Below, one piece after another: positions 18,947 to 29,780 of a DNA stretch of 64,000 nucleotides. Below the pieces are notes generated by a model that ran no database searches, was not told where the DNA came from, and worked only from the letters and a program-made list of their open reading frames with translations. The stretch is from contig NZ_CP025572.1 of NCBI RefSeq assembly GCF_018336975.1, positions 1,459,910-1,523,909 of the forward strand, in the 5' to 3' direction. Position numbers and translations under genes: made by a program. The DNA is from Marinomonas sp. CT5. Lineage in GTDB: Bacteria > Pseudomonadota > Gammaproteobacteria > Pseudomonadales > Marinomonadaceae. Position 1 is the stretch's first letter; each line of letters starts with the position of its first letter.

Positions 18947-20062
18947 ATGACTGACACCAAAAAAGTAAATCTTCTGGGTTTGTCCCCAGAAAAACTGATT
19001 GAATTCTTTGAATCCATTGGCGAGAAAAAATTTCGCGCTACTCAAGTGATTAAATGGATTCATCAAAAAGGAGCGGAAAGCTTTGAAGAGATGACGGATG
19101 TCAGTAAAGCGCTGCGTGCAAAATTAGAGCAGATTTGTGAGATCCGTGCTCCTGAGGTGGTGTCGCAGAATATTTCTTCTGATGGAACGCGTAAGTGGAT
19201 CATTCGAACTGAAGGTGGCAAGAACGATTGCGTTGAAACCGTTTTGATTCCTGATGGTGATCGAGCCACTTTATGCGTTTCTTCGCAAGTGGGTTGCTCT
19301 TTGGATTGCAGCTTTTGCTCGACTGGTAAGCAAGGCTTTAATCGAAACCTAACTCCTGCTGAAATTATTGGTCAGGTTTGGATCGCGATTAAATCTTTTG
19401 GTCCTATGGATCCTAATGGTCCTCGTCGTGTGACCAATGTGGTTATGATGGGGATGGGCGAGCCGTTGATGAACTTTGAGCCTGTCGTTGATGCCATGAT
19501 TCTGATGATGCATGATCACGCTTATGGTCTATCTAAACGCCGTGTTACTTTAAGTACATCAGGTGTGGTGCCAAAAATATATGAGCTAGTTAAACGTACG
19601 GATGTTTCTCTGGCTATTTCATTGCATGCTCCTAATGATGCATTGCGTAATGAACTTGTACCGATTAATAAAAAATATCCGATTGCGGAACTGCTTGAAG
19701 CTTGTCAGTTTTACTTGGCAAACCTACCTGATAAGCGTCATATCACCATTGAATACACCTTGATGTCTGGGGTGAATGATAATGAAGAGCAAGCCCATGA
19801 ATTGGCTAAGCTTCTTAAAGACTTAGAATGCAAGATTAACTTGATTCCGTTTAACCCATTCCCTCATTCGGGGTACGACAAACCGTCGAATAATCGTACT
19901 CGACGCTTTCAGAAAATTTTAGCCGATGCTGGCTATACGGTGACCGTTCGTACCACTCGAGGTGATGATATCGATGCGGCTTGTGGACAATTGGTTGGAG
20001 ACTTCCACGATAAAACGCGCCGTAGTCAAAAATACATAGAATTGCGTGAAGTGAATAATTAA
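18947..20062 (+). CDS. rlmN: Dual-specificity rRNA/tRNA methyltransferase RlmN
   Basis: A 371-residue radical SAM enzyme that methylates C2 of A2503 in 23S rRNA and A37 in some tRNAs. The CxxxCxxC cluster cysteines are 117, 121 and 124 (CSLDCSFC). [10 protein letters not shown] is the family motif, and the methyl-carrying cysteine lies in DAACGQL near the C-terminus. It begins the rlmN-pilF-rodZ-ispG-hisS gene run common in gammaproteobacteria. Confidence 0.97.
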   Translation: MTDTKKVNLLGLSPEKLIEFFESIGEKKFRATQVIKWIHQKGAESFEEMTDVSKALRAKLEQICEIRAPEVVSQNISSDGTRKWIIRTEGGKNDCVETVLIPDGDRATLCVSSQVGCSLDCSFCSTGKQGFNRNLTPAEIIGQVWIAIKSFGPMDPNGPRRVTNVVMMGMGEPLMNFEPVVDAMILMMHDHAYGLSKRRVTLSTSGVVPKIYELVKRTDVSLAISLHAPNDALRNELVPINKKYPIAELLEACQFYLANLPDKRHITIEYTLMSGVNDNEEQAHELAKLLKDLECKINLIPFNPFPHSGYDKPSNNRTRRFQKILADAGYTVTVRTTRGDDIDAACGQLVGDFHDKTRRSQKYIELREVNN

Positions 20063-20103
20063 TATTGCTAAGTGAATAATTTGTATATGACAAGGATGTC
20101 AGT

Positions 20104-20841
20104 ATGCGTTTGTGGTTGTTTTTGCTTATTTTGTGTTGCCTGTTTAGCTCTTCTTGTGCCTATCAAGTGGTTTCTCCCGTGTCAGATTCTATCTCAGAAT
20201 CTAAAAAGCTTTCGATTATTCAAGCTCACCTTTTATTGGGGCAGTGGGGGTTAGCAAAGAAACAATTGGATCAAATTCAAGAGCCGTATCAAAGGCGAGA
20301 ATATTGGCGTTTACTGAGTTTGTATTGGTTAAGTGTTGAACATAATGATGACGCTCTATTGGTGCATGAAAGCGCATTAGCAAAGTATCCAAATGACGGT
20401 TTTGTTTGGAATAATTACGGTGTTTTATTAGGACTAAAAAATCGCTGGCAAGAAGCGTGTGAAGCATTTGAAAATGCGGATAAAGTAGGGCCTTCAAAAC
20501 GCCAATCGGTACAAATAAACCTTTCTCGGTGTGCTCTTCGTCAGAATCGAGTAAATTTAGCCCAAATCTACCTAAATCAAGCAAAAGAAATTGCCGAATT
20601 GCCGCTGATTGGTTTGATGACAGAGCTCAATCTTGTTTTAATACAGGGTAGTAATGACAAAGCTCGCTTAATTTTTAATAATATCCAGGCTGATAAAGAA
20701 ATTGCCCGAAATTCGGTGCATTTTGATGAATACAACTGTCTGTCGTGGCACTTAACTGCACGCGAGACTGACCCTACACTGTATTCGTCAGCGAGTAATT
20801 TTACATGCCTGAATGGCTCAAGGTATAAACATGACAACTGA
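20104..20841 (+). CDS. pilF: TPR lipoprotein PilF/PilW-like
   Basis: A 245-residue lipoprotein. The signal peptide ends in a lipobox with cysteine 18 (LFSSSC), and the rest consists of tetratricopeptide repeats (for example FVWNNYGVLLGLKNRWQEAC). PilF-type proteins help assemble the type IV pilus secretin in the outer membrane. The identification rests on repeats, lipobox and position between rlmN and rodZ; sequence divergence leaves some doubt about pilus function. It overlaps the start of rodZ by 11 bp. Confidence 0.82.
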   Translation: MRLWLFLLILCCLFSSSCAYQVVSPVSDSISESKKLSIIQAHLLLGQWGLAKKQLDQIQEPYQRREYWRLLSLYWLSVEHNDDALLVHESALAKYPNDGFVWNNYGVLLGLKNRWQEACEAFENADKVGPSKRQSVQINLSRCALRQNRVNLAQIYLNQAKEIAELPLIGLMTELNLVLIQGSNDKARLIFNNIQADKEIARNSVHFDEYNCLSWHLTARETDPTLYSSASNFTCLNGSRYKHDN

Positions 20842-21841
20842 ACTTCAAACGGATGCTTCTGAAACTAAACCAACGGTAGAAACAATTAATATAGGCAAGA
20901 GATTAAGAGCCAAAAGATTAGAGCTAGAGTTTGATGAAAGATATGTCGCCACCGAACTAAAAATCCCTATTGATCAAGTACGGGCGCTTGAAGCTAATAA
21001 CTTTAGTTATTTTCGCTCTGTGACTTTTGCTCGTGGTTTTCTTAAAAGTTATTGTCGTTTACTTGAAATTGATCATTCCGAAATACTCCATGCCTTTGAT
21101 GCGGAACGATCTGGTGCTGAATCGACCATAAAGCCTGTTGATAAAGTGAATAAGCAAACCCATTTGGGTGATCCGATTGTTATTTTCACTTCTATCGTTA
21201 TTGTTGCTGTTTTAGTTTTTTTGGTTTTTTGGTGGCCTTCGCAAGTAAATGAAACCGTTTCGTCTGATGACACTCAAAATGAAGTGAATGCTGAGAATAC
21301 GATAGTATCAAAAGATACTGACACCTCTGAAGAGCCTGTAGTCGCTGAATCAAGTGATGCGACTTCCGCTGAAGATAATGCTGATCTCAAAACTAACCAA
21401 ACGGCTGACCCTGTCTCTGAGCAAACAGCGGAAGTAATTAGCCCTAAAGATAATCAAACTGCAGATGATGGCAGTGTTGTAACAGGGCTTTCTGCAGAAA
21501 CCATGGCGATTTTGGAAGAAGCAGGAGTTAACCCTGAAGAAGTGGTAAAGGCAACGGCTGAAATGCCTGATGAGCCCGCTTTACCGGTAACGCCAAGCTA
21601 TTCTGATGATATTGAAATCGCTTTTGATGCAGATTGTTGGGCTGAAATACGGGATTCAACTGGTAAAATTCTATTTTCAGGCGTGAAAACAGCGGGTAGT
21701 AAATTGGCTTTAACTGGCAAAGCGCCGTATCGAGTGGTATTGGGTTACGCTAAAGGCGTGTCATCTTTAAAATACAAAGGTAAAACATTCGATTTTTCCC
21801 CTTTCATCCGTAAAGATTTGGCTCGATTTGAGCTCAAGTAG
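20831..21841 (+). CDS. rodZ: Cytoskeleton protein RodZ
   Basis: A 336-residue bitopic membrane protein linking MreB to the cell-wall machinery. It has an N-terminal helix-turn-helix (about 20-85, with [20 protein letters not shown]), one membrane helix (about 112-134, [19 protein letters not shown]), an acidic Thr/Glu/Asp-rich periplasmic linker (about 140-255), and a C-terminal DUF4115 domain (about 260-336). I place the start at ATG 20831, with AAGGT 6 nt upstream. It overlaps the 3' end of pilF. Confidence 0.92.
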   Translation: MTTELQTDASETKPTVETINIGKRLRAKRLELEFDERYVATELKIPIDQVRALEANNFSYFRSVTFARGFLKSYCRLLEIDHSEILHAFDAERSGAESTIKPVDKVNKQTHLGDPIVIFTSIVIVAVLVFLVFWWPSQVNETVSSDDTQNEVNAENTIVSKDTDTSEEPVVAESSDATSAEDNADLKTNQTADPVSEQTAEVISPKDNQTADDGSVVTGLSAETMAILEEAGVNPEEVVKATAEMPDEPALPVTPSYSDDIEIAFDADCWAEIRDSTGKILFSGVKTAGSKLALTGKAPYRVVLGYAKGVSSLKYKGKTFDFSPFIRKDLARFELK

Positions 21842-21849
21842 AGACTTCT

Positions 21850-22962
21850 ATGCATTTTGAATCACCTATTAAACGTCGTGTCTCCCGCCAGATTATGGTT
21901 GGGAATGTACCGGTTGGCGGTGGTGCGCCAATCAGTGTTCAAAGTATGACAAACACCGAAACTTGTGATGTAGATGCGACAGTTGCCCAGATTCGTGCTA
22001 TTGCCGACGCTGGAGCCGATATTGTTCGTGTTTCCGTTCCATCTATGGACGCCGCTGAAGCGTTTAAAAAAATTCGTGAAGCCGTTTCTATTCCATTAGT
22101 CGCTGATATTCACTTCGATTACAAAATCGCTTTAAAAGTAGCTGAATATGGCGTTGACTGCCTTCGTATTAACCCAGGCAATATTGGTAATAAAGATCGT
22201 GTTCGTGCTGTGGTTGATTGCGCTAGGGATAAAAATATTCCTATTCGAATTGGAGTCAATGCTGGATCTTTAGAAAAAGATTTGCAGAAAAAATACGGTG
22301 AACCTACGCCTGATGCTTTGGTGGAATCCGCCTTTCGTCAAATTCAGTATTTTGATGAGTTAGACTTTCATGAATATAAATTAAGTCTGAAAGCGTCTGA
22401 TATTTTTATGACGGTTGAAGCTTACCGTAAAATTGCTAGCCAAATAGATAATCCATTACATCTTGGGATCACTGAAGCGGGTGGGTTAAGATCTGGCACG
22501 GTGAAATCTTCTATTGGTCTCGGTTTGCTTCTGATGGATGGTATTGGCGATACACTGCGTGTTTCTCTCGCTGCTGATCCTGTACAAGAGATTAAAGTCG
22601 GCTGGGATATGTTGCGAAGTTTGAAATTGCGCAACCGTGGCATTAACTTTATCGCTTGCCCTAGCTGCTCTCGCCAGAATTTCGATGTTATTAAAACCAT
22701 GAATGAACTAGAAGAGCGTCTGGAAGATGTCACTATTCCAATGGATGTGGCGGTTATTGGCTGTGTGGTAAATGGTCCAGGTGAGGCGAAAGAAGCGGAT
22801 ATTGGTCTTGCTGGAGGGTCGCCAAATAACTTGATCTACCAAGATGGCAAACCAGATAGTAAGACTAAAAATGAAACGTTAGTGGATGATTTAGAAAAAA
22901 TGATTCGCGAAAAGGCTGTCCTTAAAGAACGGGAATTAGCCAATATTATTGTTAAAAATTAA
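21850..22962 (+). CDS. ispG: HMB-PP synthase IspG
   Basis: A 370-residue [4Fe-4S] enzyme of the MEP isoprenoid pathway that converts ME-cPP to HMB-PP. Cluster cysteines occur in [11 protein letters not shown] and [12 protein letters not shown]. The N-terminus [15 protein letters not shown] is canonical and the length matches E. coli IspG. It is 8 bp from rodZ and 9 bp from hisS. It is a likely client of the SUF system encoded upstream. Confidence 0.97.
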   Translation: MHFESPIKRRVSRQIMVGNVPVGGGAPISVQSMTNTETCDVDATVAQIRAIADAGADIVRVSVPSMDAAEAFKKIREAVSIPLVADIHFDYKIALKVAEYGVDCLRINPGNIGNKDRVRAVVDCARDKNIPIRIGVNAGSLEKDLQKKYGEPTPDALVESAFRQIQYFDELDFHEYKLSLKASDIFMTVEAYRKIASQIDNPLHLGITEAGGLRSGTVKSSIGLGLLLMDGIGDTLRVSLAADPVQEIKVGWDMLRSLKLRNRGINFIACPSCSRQNFDVIKTMNELEERLEDVTIPMDVAVIGCVVNGPGEAKEADIGLAGGSPNNLIYQDGKPDSKTKNETLVDDLEKMIREKAVLKERELANIIVKN

Positions 22963-22971
22963 GGATCCATT

Positions 22972-24246
22972 GTGGCTCGTAAAATTCAAGCGATTAGGGG
23001 AATGAACGATATTTTGCCTGATCAATCTTCTGTTTGGTTGTATCTAGAAAAAACAGTCGCAGAGGTTGTTAAGTCTTATGGATATCAACAAATTCGGTTT
23101 CCGATTGTCGAAAATACCGATTTGTTTAAACGCGGTGTTGGTGAAACAACCGATATTGTAGAAAAAGAGATGTACACCTTCGATGACCGTAATGGTGAAT
23201 CATTAACATTGCGTCCCGAAGGCACAGCTAGCTGTGTTCGTGCAGCCGATCAGGCCGGTTTATTGTTCAATCAGACTCAACGCCTGTGGTACACCGGACC
23301 AATGTTCCGCTATGAACGTCCACAAAAAGGTCGTTACCGTCAGTTCCATCAGATAGGGGTGGAATCTTTTGGTATGGCCACGGCGGATATCGATGCAGAG
23401 TTAATTATTTTGTCTGCTCGACTCTGGAAAAAGCTTGGGCTTTTAGATCACGTCGAGCTGCAATTAAATACTATCGGTTTAGCCTCAGAGCGTGAGACAT
23501 ACAAAGCGGCTTTAGTTGATTATTTAACACAATTTAAAGATCAACTAGATGAAGACAGTCAGCGTCGTTTAGAGACTAATCCTTTAAGAATATTAGATTC
23601 TAAAGATGAATCAACTCAAGCGGTATTGAAGGATGCTCCGAATCTAGAAGACTTTATTGGCGAAGAGTCGCAAGCGCATTTTGATTGGCTTCAATCTATT
23701 TTGAAAGCCAATGACATTCCTTATGTGATCAACCGCCGCTTAGTGCGTGGTTTAGATTACTACGGTAAAACGGTTTTCGAATGGGTTACTACTCATCTTG
23801 GTTCTCAGGCGACCGTTTGCGCTGGCGGTCGCTATGATGGTTTGGTTGAGCAATTGGGGGGGAAATCTACTCCTGCTGTTGGCTTTGCCATGGGCGTTGA
23901 GCGTTTAGTTCTTTTGTTAGAAACCTTAGACTTGATTCCAACGGCGGCGAAATTTTCTACTGATGTATTTGTCATTAGCATGGGTAGTGATGCTGAGCTC
24001 GCGTCTTTTGTCTTGGCTGAGCGCTTACGTGAAGAGAGCCCAAATCTTGTTGTGCTGCGTCACTGCGGTGGTGGCAACTTCAAAAATCAGATGAAGAAAG
24101 CGGATCGCTCTGAAGCACGATTTACTATGATTCTTGGTCAAGATGAAGTTGAACAAGGTATTTGTCAGATAAAGGATATGAAAACAGGTGAACAGCAAGC
24201 GTGTCCATTGAATGAGGCTGCTTCTTTTATTTGTCGTAATGTGTAA
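22972..24246 (+). CDS. hisS: Histidyl-tRNA synthetase
   Basis: A 424-residue class II aminoacyl-tRNA synthetase. It shows the N-terminal [12 protein letters not shown], motif 2 around [17 protein letters not shown], the histidine-A motif [15 protein letters not shown], and motif 3 [15 protein letters not shown]. The start is GTG 22972 with AAGGA 6 nt upstream. It follows ispG by 9 bp. Confidence 0.97.
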   Translation: MARKIQAIRGMNDILPDQSSVWLYLEKTVAEVVKSYGYQQIRFPIVENTDLFKRGVGETTDIVEKEMYTFDDRNGESLTLRPEGTASCVRAADQAGLLFNQTQRLWYTGPMFRYERPQKGRYRQFHQIGVESFGMATADIDAELIILSARLWKKLGLLDHVELQLNTIGLASERETYKAALVDYLTQFKDQLDEDSQRRLETNPLRILDSKDESTQAVLKDAPNLEDFIGEESQAHFDWLQSILKANDIPYVINRRLVRGLDYYGKTVFEWVTTHLGSQATVCAGGRYDGLVEQLGGKSTPAVGFAMGVERLVLLLETLDLIPTAAKFSTDVFVISMGSDAELASFVLAERLREESPNLVVLRHCGGGNFKNQMKKADRSEARFTMILGQDEVEQGICQIKDMKTGEQQACPLNEAASFICRNV

Positions 24247-24305
24247 TTTGATTTAATGGAGTGTTTGTCTTCGTTGTTGGCAACACCTTGATTGAGGAAT
24301 AAAAA

Positions 24306-24947
24306 GTGTCTGAATTAAAGACTGAAGAAGAACAAATTGAAGCGTTTAAGACTTGGTGGAAAAAAAATGGCGTAACACTTGTTATTGCTGTTGCTGTTGC
24401 TGTCGGCGGATACTTTGGTTGGCAGGCTTGGAAAACAAGTCAAGCCAATTACATCAGTGAGGCATCGTCGCTTTATCAGAATTTGGTCCAAGCTTCGGCA
24501 GATCTAAAGGATGAAAATAATCAGAAAACCGTTACTTTTATTGCCAAGCAACTTTCAGATGATTACAGCGATACCGGTTACGCCATGTTTGGTCAATTGT
24601 TCTTGGCTCGTGTTGATGCAGAGAACGGCAAGTATGATGAGGCTATTAGTGCTTTAGATAACGCTATTTCAAAGACAGAAGATGTGTCTTTCATTGCTAT
24701 TGCTAACTTGCGAGTTGCACGTTTGATGTTGCAAAAAGAAGATTACAAAGGAGCAATGGCTCGTGCTGAAAAAGTTACAGCAAAAGAGTTTACAGCTCAG
24801 CAGCAAGAATTGATTGGTGACATTTTAATAGCACAAGGTAAGCGTGATGACGCACGTATTGCTTATCAAAAAGCAAGCGAGTCATTAGGTGTGGGTGCTA
24901 ATCATCCATTGCTGGATATTAAGCTTAAAGATTTGGTGAAAGGCTAA
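24306..24947 (+). CDS. yfgM: YfgM-family tetratricopeptide protein
   Basis: A 213-residue inner-membrane protein with a cytoplasmic N-terminus (ELKTEEEQIEAFKTWWKKNG), one membrane helix (about 20-40, VTLVIAVAVAVGGYFGW) and periplasmic TPR-like repeats. E. coli YfgM associates with SecYEG and the chaperone PpiD. The start is GTG 24306, with GAGGAA about 7-8 nt upstream. Position between hisS and bamB is conserved. It stops 2 bp before bamB. Confidence 0.93.
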   Translation: MSELKTEEEQIEAFKTWWKKNGVTLVIAVAVAVGGYFGWQAWKTSQANYISEASSLYQNLVQASADLKDENNQKTVTFIAKQLSDDYSDTGYAMFGQLFLARVDAENGKYDEAISALDNAISKTEDVSFIAIANLRVARLMLQKEDYKGAMARAEKVTAKEFTAQQQELIGDILIAQGKRDDARIAYQKASESLGVGANHPLLDIKLKDLVKG

Positions 24948-24949
24948 TT

Positions 24950-26083
24950 ATGAGCAAGTCTCTTTTTTTTGTTGTGCTATTTTCTGCTCTGATTGTCCAA
25001 GGCTGTTCTAATTCTCGTCCTGCATTGCCGGATCTGCCATCGATAGAAAGTAAGGTCAATTTACATAAAACTTGGCGGGCCAGTGTGGATGGTAACTTTG
25101 GTGAATCAAGTGAGCGTTTTAACCTCGTGGCAGAAGATGGGTCTTTGTTTTTTGTAACTGACAAGGGAACTTTGTACGAGATTGCACAAGAAAATGGGGA
25201 TAAGAAAGAAACGATTCCAACTGACTATAAACCGAGCGCAGGTGTTATGCGTCATGGAGATGTCGTTTATTTCGGTACGTATGATGCTCAACTTGTCGCT
25301 GTTTCTTTATCGACTCAATCTGTGTTGTGGGAAAAAACGCTGAGTTCTGAGATTTTGTCAGAGGCGACATATGCCGCTGGTAAAATAGCGGTTCAAACCT
25401 CTGATGGTTGGTTGAATCTTCTTGATGCTGAAACTGGCGATCCTATATGGCGTGCCAAAGAAGATTTGCCATCATTAACCGTGCGTGGTACAAGCGCTCC
25501 TGTTATTGCAGATGGTAAAGTGATTGCTGGCTTTTCTGATGGCAAATTGAAGGCATATTCACTGCAAAATGGCAGCTTGCAATGGTCATATGATGTGGGT
25601 AAGCCAGAGGGGCGCTATGAAATAGAAAGGTTAAGCGATATAGATGGTCGTTTAGTCGTAAAAAATGGCGTTGTTTATGCAGTAGCCTATAATGGCACGC
25701 TGGTCGCATTATCGATAGATAGTGGAAGTCCATTGTGGCAGAGGAGCATTCCAAGCTCTGTTGGGGTTGCGGTTAAAGGTGAGTTATTAGTTGCAGTTGA
25801 TATGAAGAGCAAGGTTATTGCTCTGAATGCCAAAAACGGCATGGAAGTTTGGGAAAATAAAACACTTCTAGATCGAGATTTGATTTCTCCAACCTTCTAC
25901 CGTGATTACGTTGCTGTGATGGATCGTGGCGGTTATGTACATTTACTTGATTTAGTGACGGGAGAAGTTGCGGCGCAAAAAGTTGCCGATAATGACGTAC
26001 CGTCAGGAAGTCGTATGGTTGTGAGTGATAAGCAATTGTTTATTCTTACGCCGAATTCGAGTGTAACGGCATTGAGTTATTGA
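24950..26083 (+). CDS. bamB: Outer membrane assembly lipoprotein BamB
   Basis: A 377-residue lipoprotein of the beta-barrel assembly complex. The signal peptide ends in the lipobox VQGC (cysteine about residue 19). The rest forms an eight-bladed PQQ-type propeller, with repeated blade motifs such as GSLQWSYDVG and GSPLWQRSIP. It lies 2 bp after yfgM and is translationally coupled. Confidence 0.95.
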   Translation: MSKSLFFVVLFSALIVQGCSNSRPALPDLPSIESKVNLHKTWRASVDGNFGESSERFNLVAEDGSLFFVTDKGTLYEIAQENGDKKETIPTDYKPSAGVMRHGDVVYFGTYDAQLVAVSLSTQSVLWEKTLSSEILSEATYAAGKIAVQTSDGWLNLLDAETGDPIWRAKEDLPSLTVRGTSAPVIADGKVIAGFSDGKLKAYSLQNGSLQWSYDVGKPEGRYEIERLSDIDGRLVVKNGVVYAVAYNGTLVALSIDSGSPLWQRSIPSSVGVAVKGELLVAVDMKSKVIALNAKNGMEVWENKTLLDRDLISPTFYRDYVAVMDRGGYVHLLDLVTGEVAAQKVADNDVPSGSRMVVSDKQLFILTPNSSVTALSY

Positions 26084-26116
26084 AGTCGAACTCGATTTCT
26101 TTTAGTGATTTTTAGA

Positions 26117-26147
26117 GGCTGCCATCCCTTTTTTGGGGGTGGCAGCC
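26117..26147 (+). terminator. Strong stem-loop between bamB and der
   Basis: A 12-bp stem (GGCTGCCATCCC with GGGGTGGCAGCC, one G-U pair) closes over a short T-rich loop. The bases after it (GCTTTGTATTTTT) lack a clean T-run, so it may terminate partially or act as an mRNA 3' stabiliser that sets Der levels relative to BamB. Confidence 0.6.
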
Positions 26148-26172
26148 GCTTTGTATTTTTATAGGTAAAAAA

Positions 26173-27510
26173 ATGATTCCAGTTATTGCATTGGTAGGTA
26201 GACCCAATGTTGGCAAGTCCACTCTTTTCAACCAGTTGACCAGGTCTCGTGACGCTTTGGTAGCGGATTTTGCTGGCCTGACTCGAGATCGAAAATATGG
26301 TGACGGAAAAATTGGTGAGCATGAATTTATCGTCATTGATACCGGTGGTATTAGTGGTGATGAAGAGGGTATTGATGAAAAAATGGCCCGTCAGTCTTTG
26401 CTAGCTATTGAGGAAGCGGACTCTGTCTTATTCTTAGTGGATGGTCGACATGGTCTTAATCCTGCCGATGAGATGATTGCGAATCATTTGCGTCGATCTA
26501 ATAAGCCTGTGTCTCTTGTGGTTAATAAGACTGATGGCATTAATGAGGATATAGCTCTTGCCGATTTTTACTCTCTTGGCTTTGGTGAATTGCATCCGAT
26601 TGCAGCGTCTCATGGTAAAGGTGTTCATGTTTTAATTGATAAAGTCATGTTGCCGTTTGCCGAAAGAGTGGAAGAAGCAAAGAGCCAAATTAGTTTAGAG
26701 TCACGTGGTATTCGAATTGGTGTTGTTGGTCGTCCTAATGTAGGTAAGTCTACTTTAGTTAACCGCATGTTGGGTGAAGATCGTGTTGTTGTTTATGATA
26801 TGCCTGGAACAACACGTGATAGTGTTTATATACCTTACATTCGTCACGATAAAGAATATACCCTGATTGATACGGCGGGTGTGCGTCGTCGTAAGCATGT
26901 AAAAGAAGCGGTTGAGAAGTTTTCAATTGTTAAAACTTTGCAAGCGATTCAAGATGCTAATGTGGTTATCGTAGTCATTGATTCTCACGAAGACTTGGTA
27001 GAGCAAGATCTGCATATGATTGGCTATGTCTTGGATGCAGGGCGTGGAGTGATCATTGCGATCAATAAATGGGATGGTCTGAAAAAAGACGATCGTGAAC
27101 ACATCAAAAGTGAAGTGGAACGTCGTTTAGGCTTTGTTCCTTATGCTAAAGTTCATTACATCTCGGCCTTGCATGGAACAGGTGTGGGTGATCTATATGA
27201 CACAATAGAAAGTACTTATGAATCTTGTTATGCGAAGTGGTCGACAAACCGTTTAACAAGAATTCTTGAAGATTCTGTTGCTGAGCATCAGCCGCCAATG
27301 GTAAATAGTCGTCGAATTAAACTTCGCTATGCTCACCAAGGTGGATCTAATCCTCCTCGAATTGTTGTCCATGGTAATCAAACACATGCTTTGCCAGGCA
27401 GTTACAAACGTTACTTAGAGAATAAGTTCAGAACAGTTCTAAACATTACAGGAACCCCGATTATTTTTGAGTTTAAATCTTCAGAAAACCCGTTTGCACC
27501 TAAAAAGTAA
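26173..27510 (+). CDS. der: Ribosome assembly GTPase Der (EngA)
   Basis: A 445-residue GTPase with two tandem G domains, each with a [10 protein letters not shown]-loop (residues about 8 and 183), matching DxxG and NKxD motifs (VNKTDG and INKWDG), and a C-terminal KH-like domain. It is needed for 50S ribosomal subunit maturation. It lies 89 bp after bamB, behind the stem-loop, and is followed by a strong terminator. Confidence 0.97.
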   Translation: MIPVIALVGRPNVGKSTLFNQLTRSRDALVADFAGLTRDRKYGDGKIGEHEFIVIDTGGISGDEEGIDEKMARQSLLAIEEADSVLFLVDGRHGLNPADEMIANHLRRSNKPVSLVVNKTDGINEDIALADFYSLGFGELHPIAASHGKGVHVLIDKVMLPFAERVEEAKSQISLESRGIRIGVVGRPNVGKSTLVNRMLGEDRVVVYDMPGTTRDSVYIPYIRHDKEYTLIDTAGVRRRKHVKEAVEKFSIVKTLQAIQDANVVIVVIDSHEDLVEQDLHMIGYVLDAGRGVIIAINKWDGLKKDDREHIKSEVERRLGFVPYAKVHYISALHGTGVGDLYDTIESTYESCYAKWSTNRLTRILEDSVAEHQPPMVNSRRIKLRYAHQGGSNPPRIVVHGNQTHALPGSYKRYLENKFRTVLNITGTPIIFEFKSSENPFAPKK

Positions 27511-27536
27511 ACGCTTAGTTTTTAGTTAGATAAACA

Positions 27537-27583
27537 ATCCCTGAGTACCTTATATAATGAAAAGGTGCTCGGGGATTTTTTTT
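27537..27583 (+). terminator. Rho-independent terminator after der
   Basis: A 15-bp stem with two G-U pairs (ATCCCTGAGTACCTT with AAGGTGCTCGGGGAT) encloses a 10-nt loop and is followed by eight T residues, closing the yfgM-bamB-der unit. Confidence 0.95.
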
Positions 27584-27706
27584 GTCACTTGTGCATAAAT
27601 TTCTTTCTATATCACCATTTATTCACTATCCTCGCGCCAATGGCTCTCAGCTTTTTTATTAGCATCCTTAGTGGGTTTGCTTTCTTTTTTTGTTCAAAGG
27701 ATATCT

Positions 27707-28618
27707 ATGAAAATTGCAATTCTTTCTCGTAATCCGCGACTTTATTCTACGCGTCGGTTGGTAGAAGCAGGTGAAATGCTCGGCCATGAGGTGGATGTTA
27801 TTGATACCATGCATTGCTATATGGACATTACAAGTAGCAACCCATCTGTTCGTTACGATGGTAAGCCGTTACCCAAATATGATGCGGTTATTCCAAGAAT
27901 CGGTGCATCGGTGACGTTTTATGGGACCGCTGTTGTTAGGCAGTTTGAAATGATGGGGACTTACAGTATTAATGAATCAGTTGCGATTAGTCGCTCAAGG
28001 GACAAATTAAGGTCTCTACAGCTTATGTCTCGCAAGGGGCTAGGATTGCCTAAGACGGGGTTTGCTAATCATCCAGATAAAATTGGTGATTTACTTAAGA
28101 ACGTGGGTGGTGCGCCTGTTGTGATTAAGCTTCTTGAGGGCACACAAGGTATTGGTGTTGTATTAGCGGAATCTAACAAAACCGCTGAGTCTATCATTGA
28201 AGCTTTTATGGGATTAAAGGCGAATATCTTGGTGCAGGAATATATTAAAGAAGCCGGAGGTGCTGATATTCGTTGTTTGGTCGTGGGCGGTAAAGTGATT
28301 GCTGCGATGAAACGACAAGGTGCAGAAGGCGAATTCCGGTCAAACCTTCATCGTGGTGGTACCGCTTCTTTGGTTAAGCTTACTCCGGAAGAGCGCCGAA
28401 CAGCGGTTGAAGCTGCAAAAGTCATGGGCTTAAATATGTGTGGCGTGGATATTCTTCGCTCAAATAATGGTCCTCTTATTATGGAAGTGAACTCTTCCCC
28501 TGGCTTAGAAGGGATTGAGTCTGCTACCGGAAAAGATGTCGCTGCCATGATTATTCAGCATATTGAGAAAACGGCGTTGTTAAGCACAACCAATACGAAG
28601 ACAAAAGGAAAAGGTTGA
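27707..28618 (+). CDS. rimK: RimK-family ATP-grasp ligase
   Basis: A 303-residue ATP-grasp enzyme close in length to E. coli RimK, which adds glutamates to the C-terminus of ribosomal protein S6. The N-terminus [44 protein letters not shown] and [13 protein letters not shown] are typical. I start it at ATG 27707, with AAAGGA 5 nt upstream; the in-frame codons before it lack a ribosome-binding site. Its stop overlaps the start of the next gene (TGATG), indicating translational coupling. Confidence 0.93.
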   Translation: MKIAILSRNPRLYSTRRLVEAGEMLGHEVDVIDTMHCYMDITSSNPSVRYDGKPLPKYDAVIPRIGASVTFYGTAVVRQFEMMGTYSINESVAISRSRDKLRSLQLMSRKGLGLPKTGFANHPDKIGDLLKNVGGAPVVIKLLEGTQGIGVVLAESNKTAESIIEAFMGLKANILVQEYIKEAGGADIRCLVVGGKVIAAMKRQGAEGEFRSNLHRGGTASLVKLTPEERRTAVEAAKVMGLNMCGVDILRSNNGPLIMEVNSSPGLEGIESATGKDVAAMIIQHIEKTALLSTTNTKTKGKG

Positions 28619-29667
28619 TGGGTACAACCACATTAACAATTGGTGGTGAAGAGATTCCGTTGGGCAGCACAGTTCGTATAAAGCTGCCAATGGTGAAGCT
28701 TTATACAGATACAAATATGTCTATGCCTATTTATGTGAAACGCGGTAAGCGCTCCGGCCCTATTTTATTTATTAGTGCGGCGATTCATGGGGATGAGCTA
28801 AATGGCATTGAAATTATCAGCCGTATTATTCAAAGCAAGTACCTTGAAAGTATAAAGGGGACTCTTATCGCTGTGCCGATTGTGAATGGTTATGGTGTAT
28901 TGAGTCAAAGTCGCTATCTGCCTGACCGCAGAGATTTAAATCGATCTTTTCCAGGTTCTACTCGTGGATCTTTGGCTGGGCGTGTTGCTGACCGCTTTTT
29001 GAGTGAGATCGTATCGAAAGCTGACTATGGTATTGATTTACACACCGGAAGTTTACATCGTACTAATTTACCTCAGGTTCGAGCTAACCTAGATGATCCG
29101 GAAACGTTGGCAATAGCTAAAGCTTTTGGTGTGCCAGTATTGATGAACTCTAATCTTCGGGATGGTTCATTGCGAGAGTGTGCTAATGACGTTGGAACTA
29201 AGGTCATTCTTTATGAAGCTGGAGAGGCTTTACGCTTTGATGAACTGTCAATACGTGCTGGAGTGAAAGGTATTGTGGGGGTTATGCGGCATTTAGGGAT
29301 GTTGCCGAAATCTCGAAGTAAAAAATCATTATCCGAATCTAGAATTGCAAGAAGTAGTAGCTGGGTGAGAGCGACAGACAGCGGTTTCACGACTCATATC
29401 AAAGCGTTGGGTGACCTTGTTGAAAAAGGCGATGTATTGGCTGAAATTAAAGATCCTTATGGCGATATTTTGGATAAAGTTCTCTGCAAAAATGGCGGAA
29501 TTATTATCGGTAAGCAAAATATTCCATTGGTTCAGGAAGGGGATGCAATGTATCACATTGCTCATTTTTCAGCGCCTGATGAAGTGGCAGGACATGTAGA
29601 AAGTATGCAGGATGAATTAATGGACAGTGATGCCTCTTTAAATTTAATTGACTATAAATCGTCCTAA
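28618..29667 (+). CDS. AstE/aspartoacylase-family (M14) metallo-hydrolase
   Basis: A 349-residue zinc hydrolase of the succinylglutamate desuccinylase/aspartoacylase family. Zinc ligands are read as HGDELNG (His and Glu) and the later histidine in GIDLHTGS. DRRDLNRSFPG is the family's substrate-binding segment. A C-terminal lipoyl-like beta domain (about 240-330) follows. It overlaps rimK by one base, so the two are coexpressed. A ligase paired with a hydrolase suggests addition and removal of the same amino acid modification, but this is inference. Confidence 0.87.
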   Translation: MGTTTLTIGGEEIPLGSTVRIKLPMVKLYTDTNMSMPIYVKRGKRSGPILFISAAIHGDELNGIEIISRIIQSKYLESIKGTLIAVPIVNGYGVLSQSRYLPDRRDLNRSFPGSTRGSLAGRVADRFLSEIVSKADYGIDLHTGSLHRTNLPQVRANLDDPETLAIAKAFGVPVLMNSNLRDGSLRECANDVGTKVILYEAGEALRFDELSIRAGVKGIVGVMRHLGMLPKSRSKKSLSESRIARSSSWVRATDSGFTTHIKALGDLVEKGDVLAEIKDPYGDILDKVLCKNGGIIIGKQNIPLVQEGDAMYHIAHFSAPDEVAGHVESMQDELMDSDASLNLIDYKSS

Positions 29668-29725
29668 ATTTGAATCGTCTGATTTATAGAAGCTGCTTTC
29701 TGACTAATTGAGCAAGGTTAGAGAC

Positions 29726-29762
29726 AAAAAAGCGCGCCCTGCAAAACAGGGCGCGCTTTTTT
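29726..29762. terminator. Bidirectional terminator between the rimK pair and ygiQ
   Basis: A perfect stem (AAAAAAGCGCGCCCTG with CAGGGCGCGCTTTTTT) and a 5-nt loop has a T-run on both strands, serving convergent transcripts. Confidence 0.95.
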
Positions 29763-29780
29763 GTGTTTGTCGGTTTCGTT

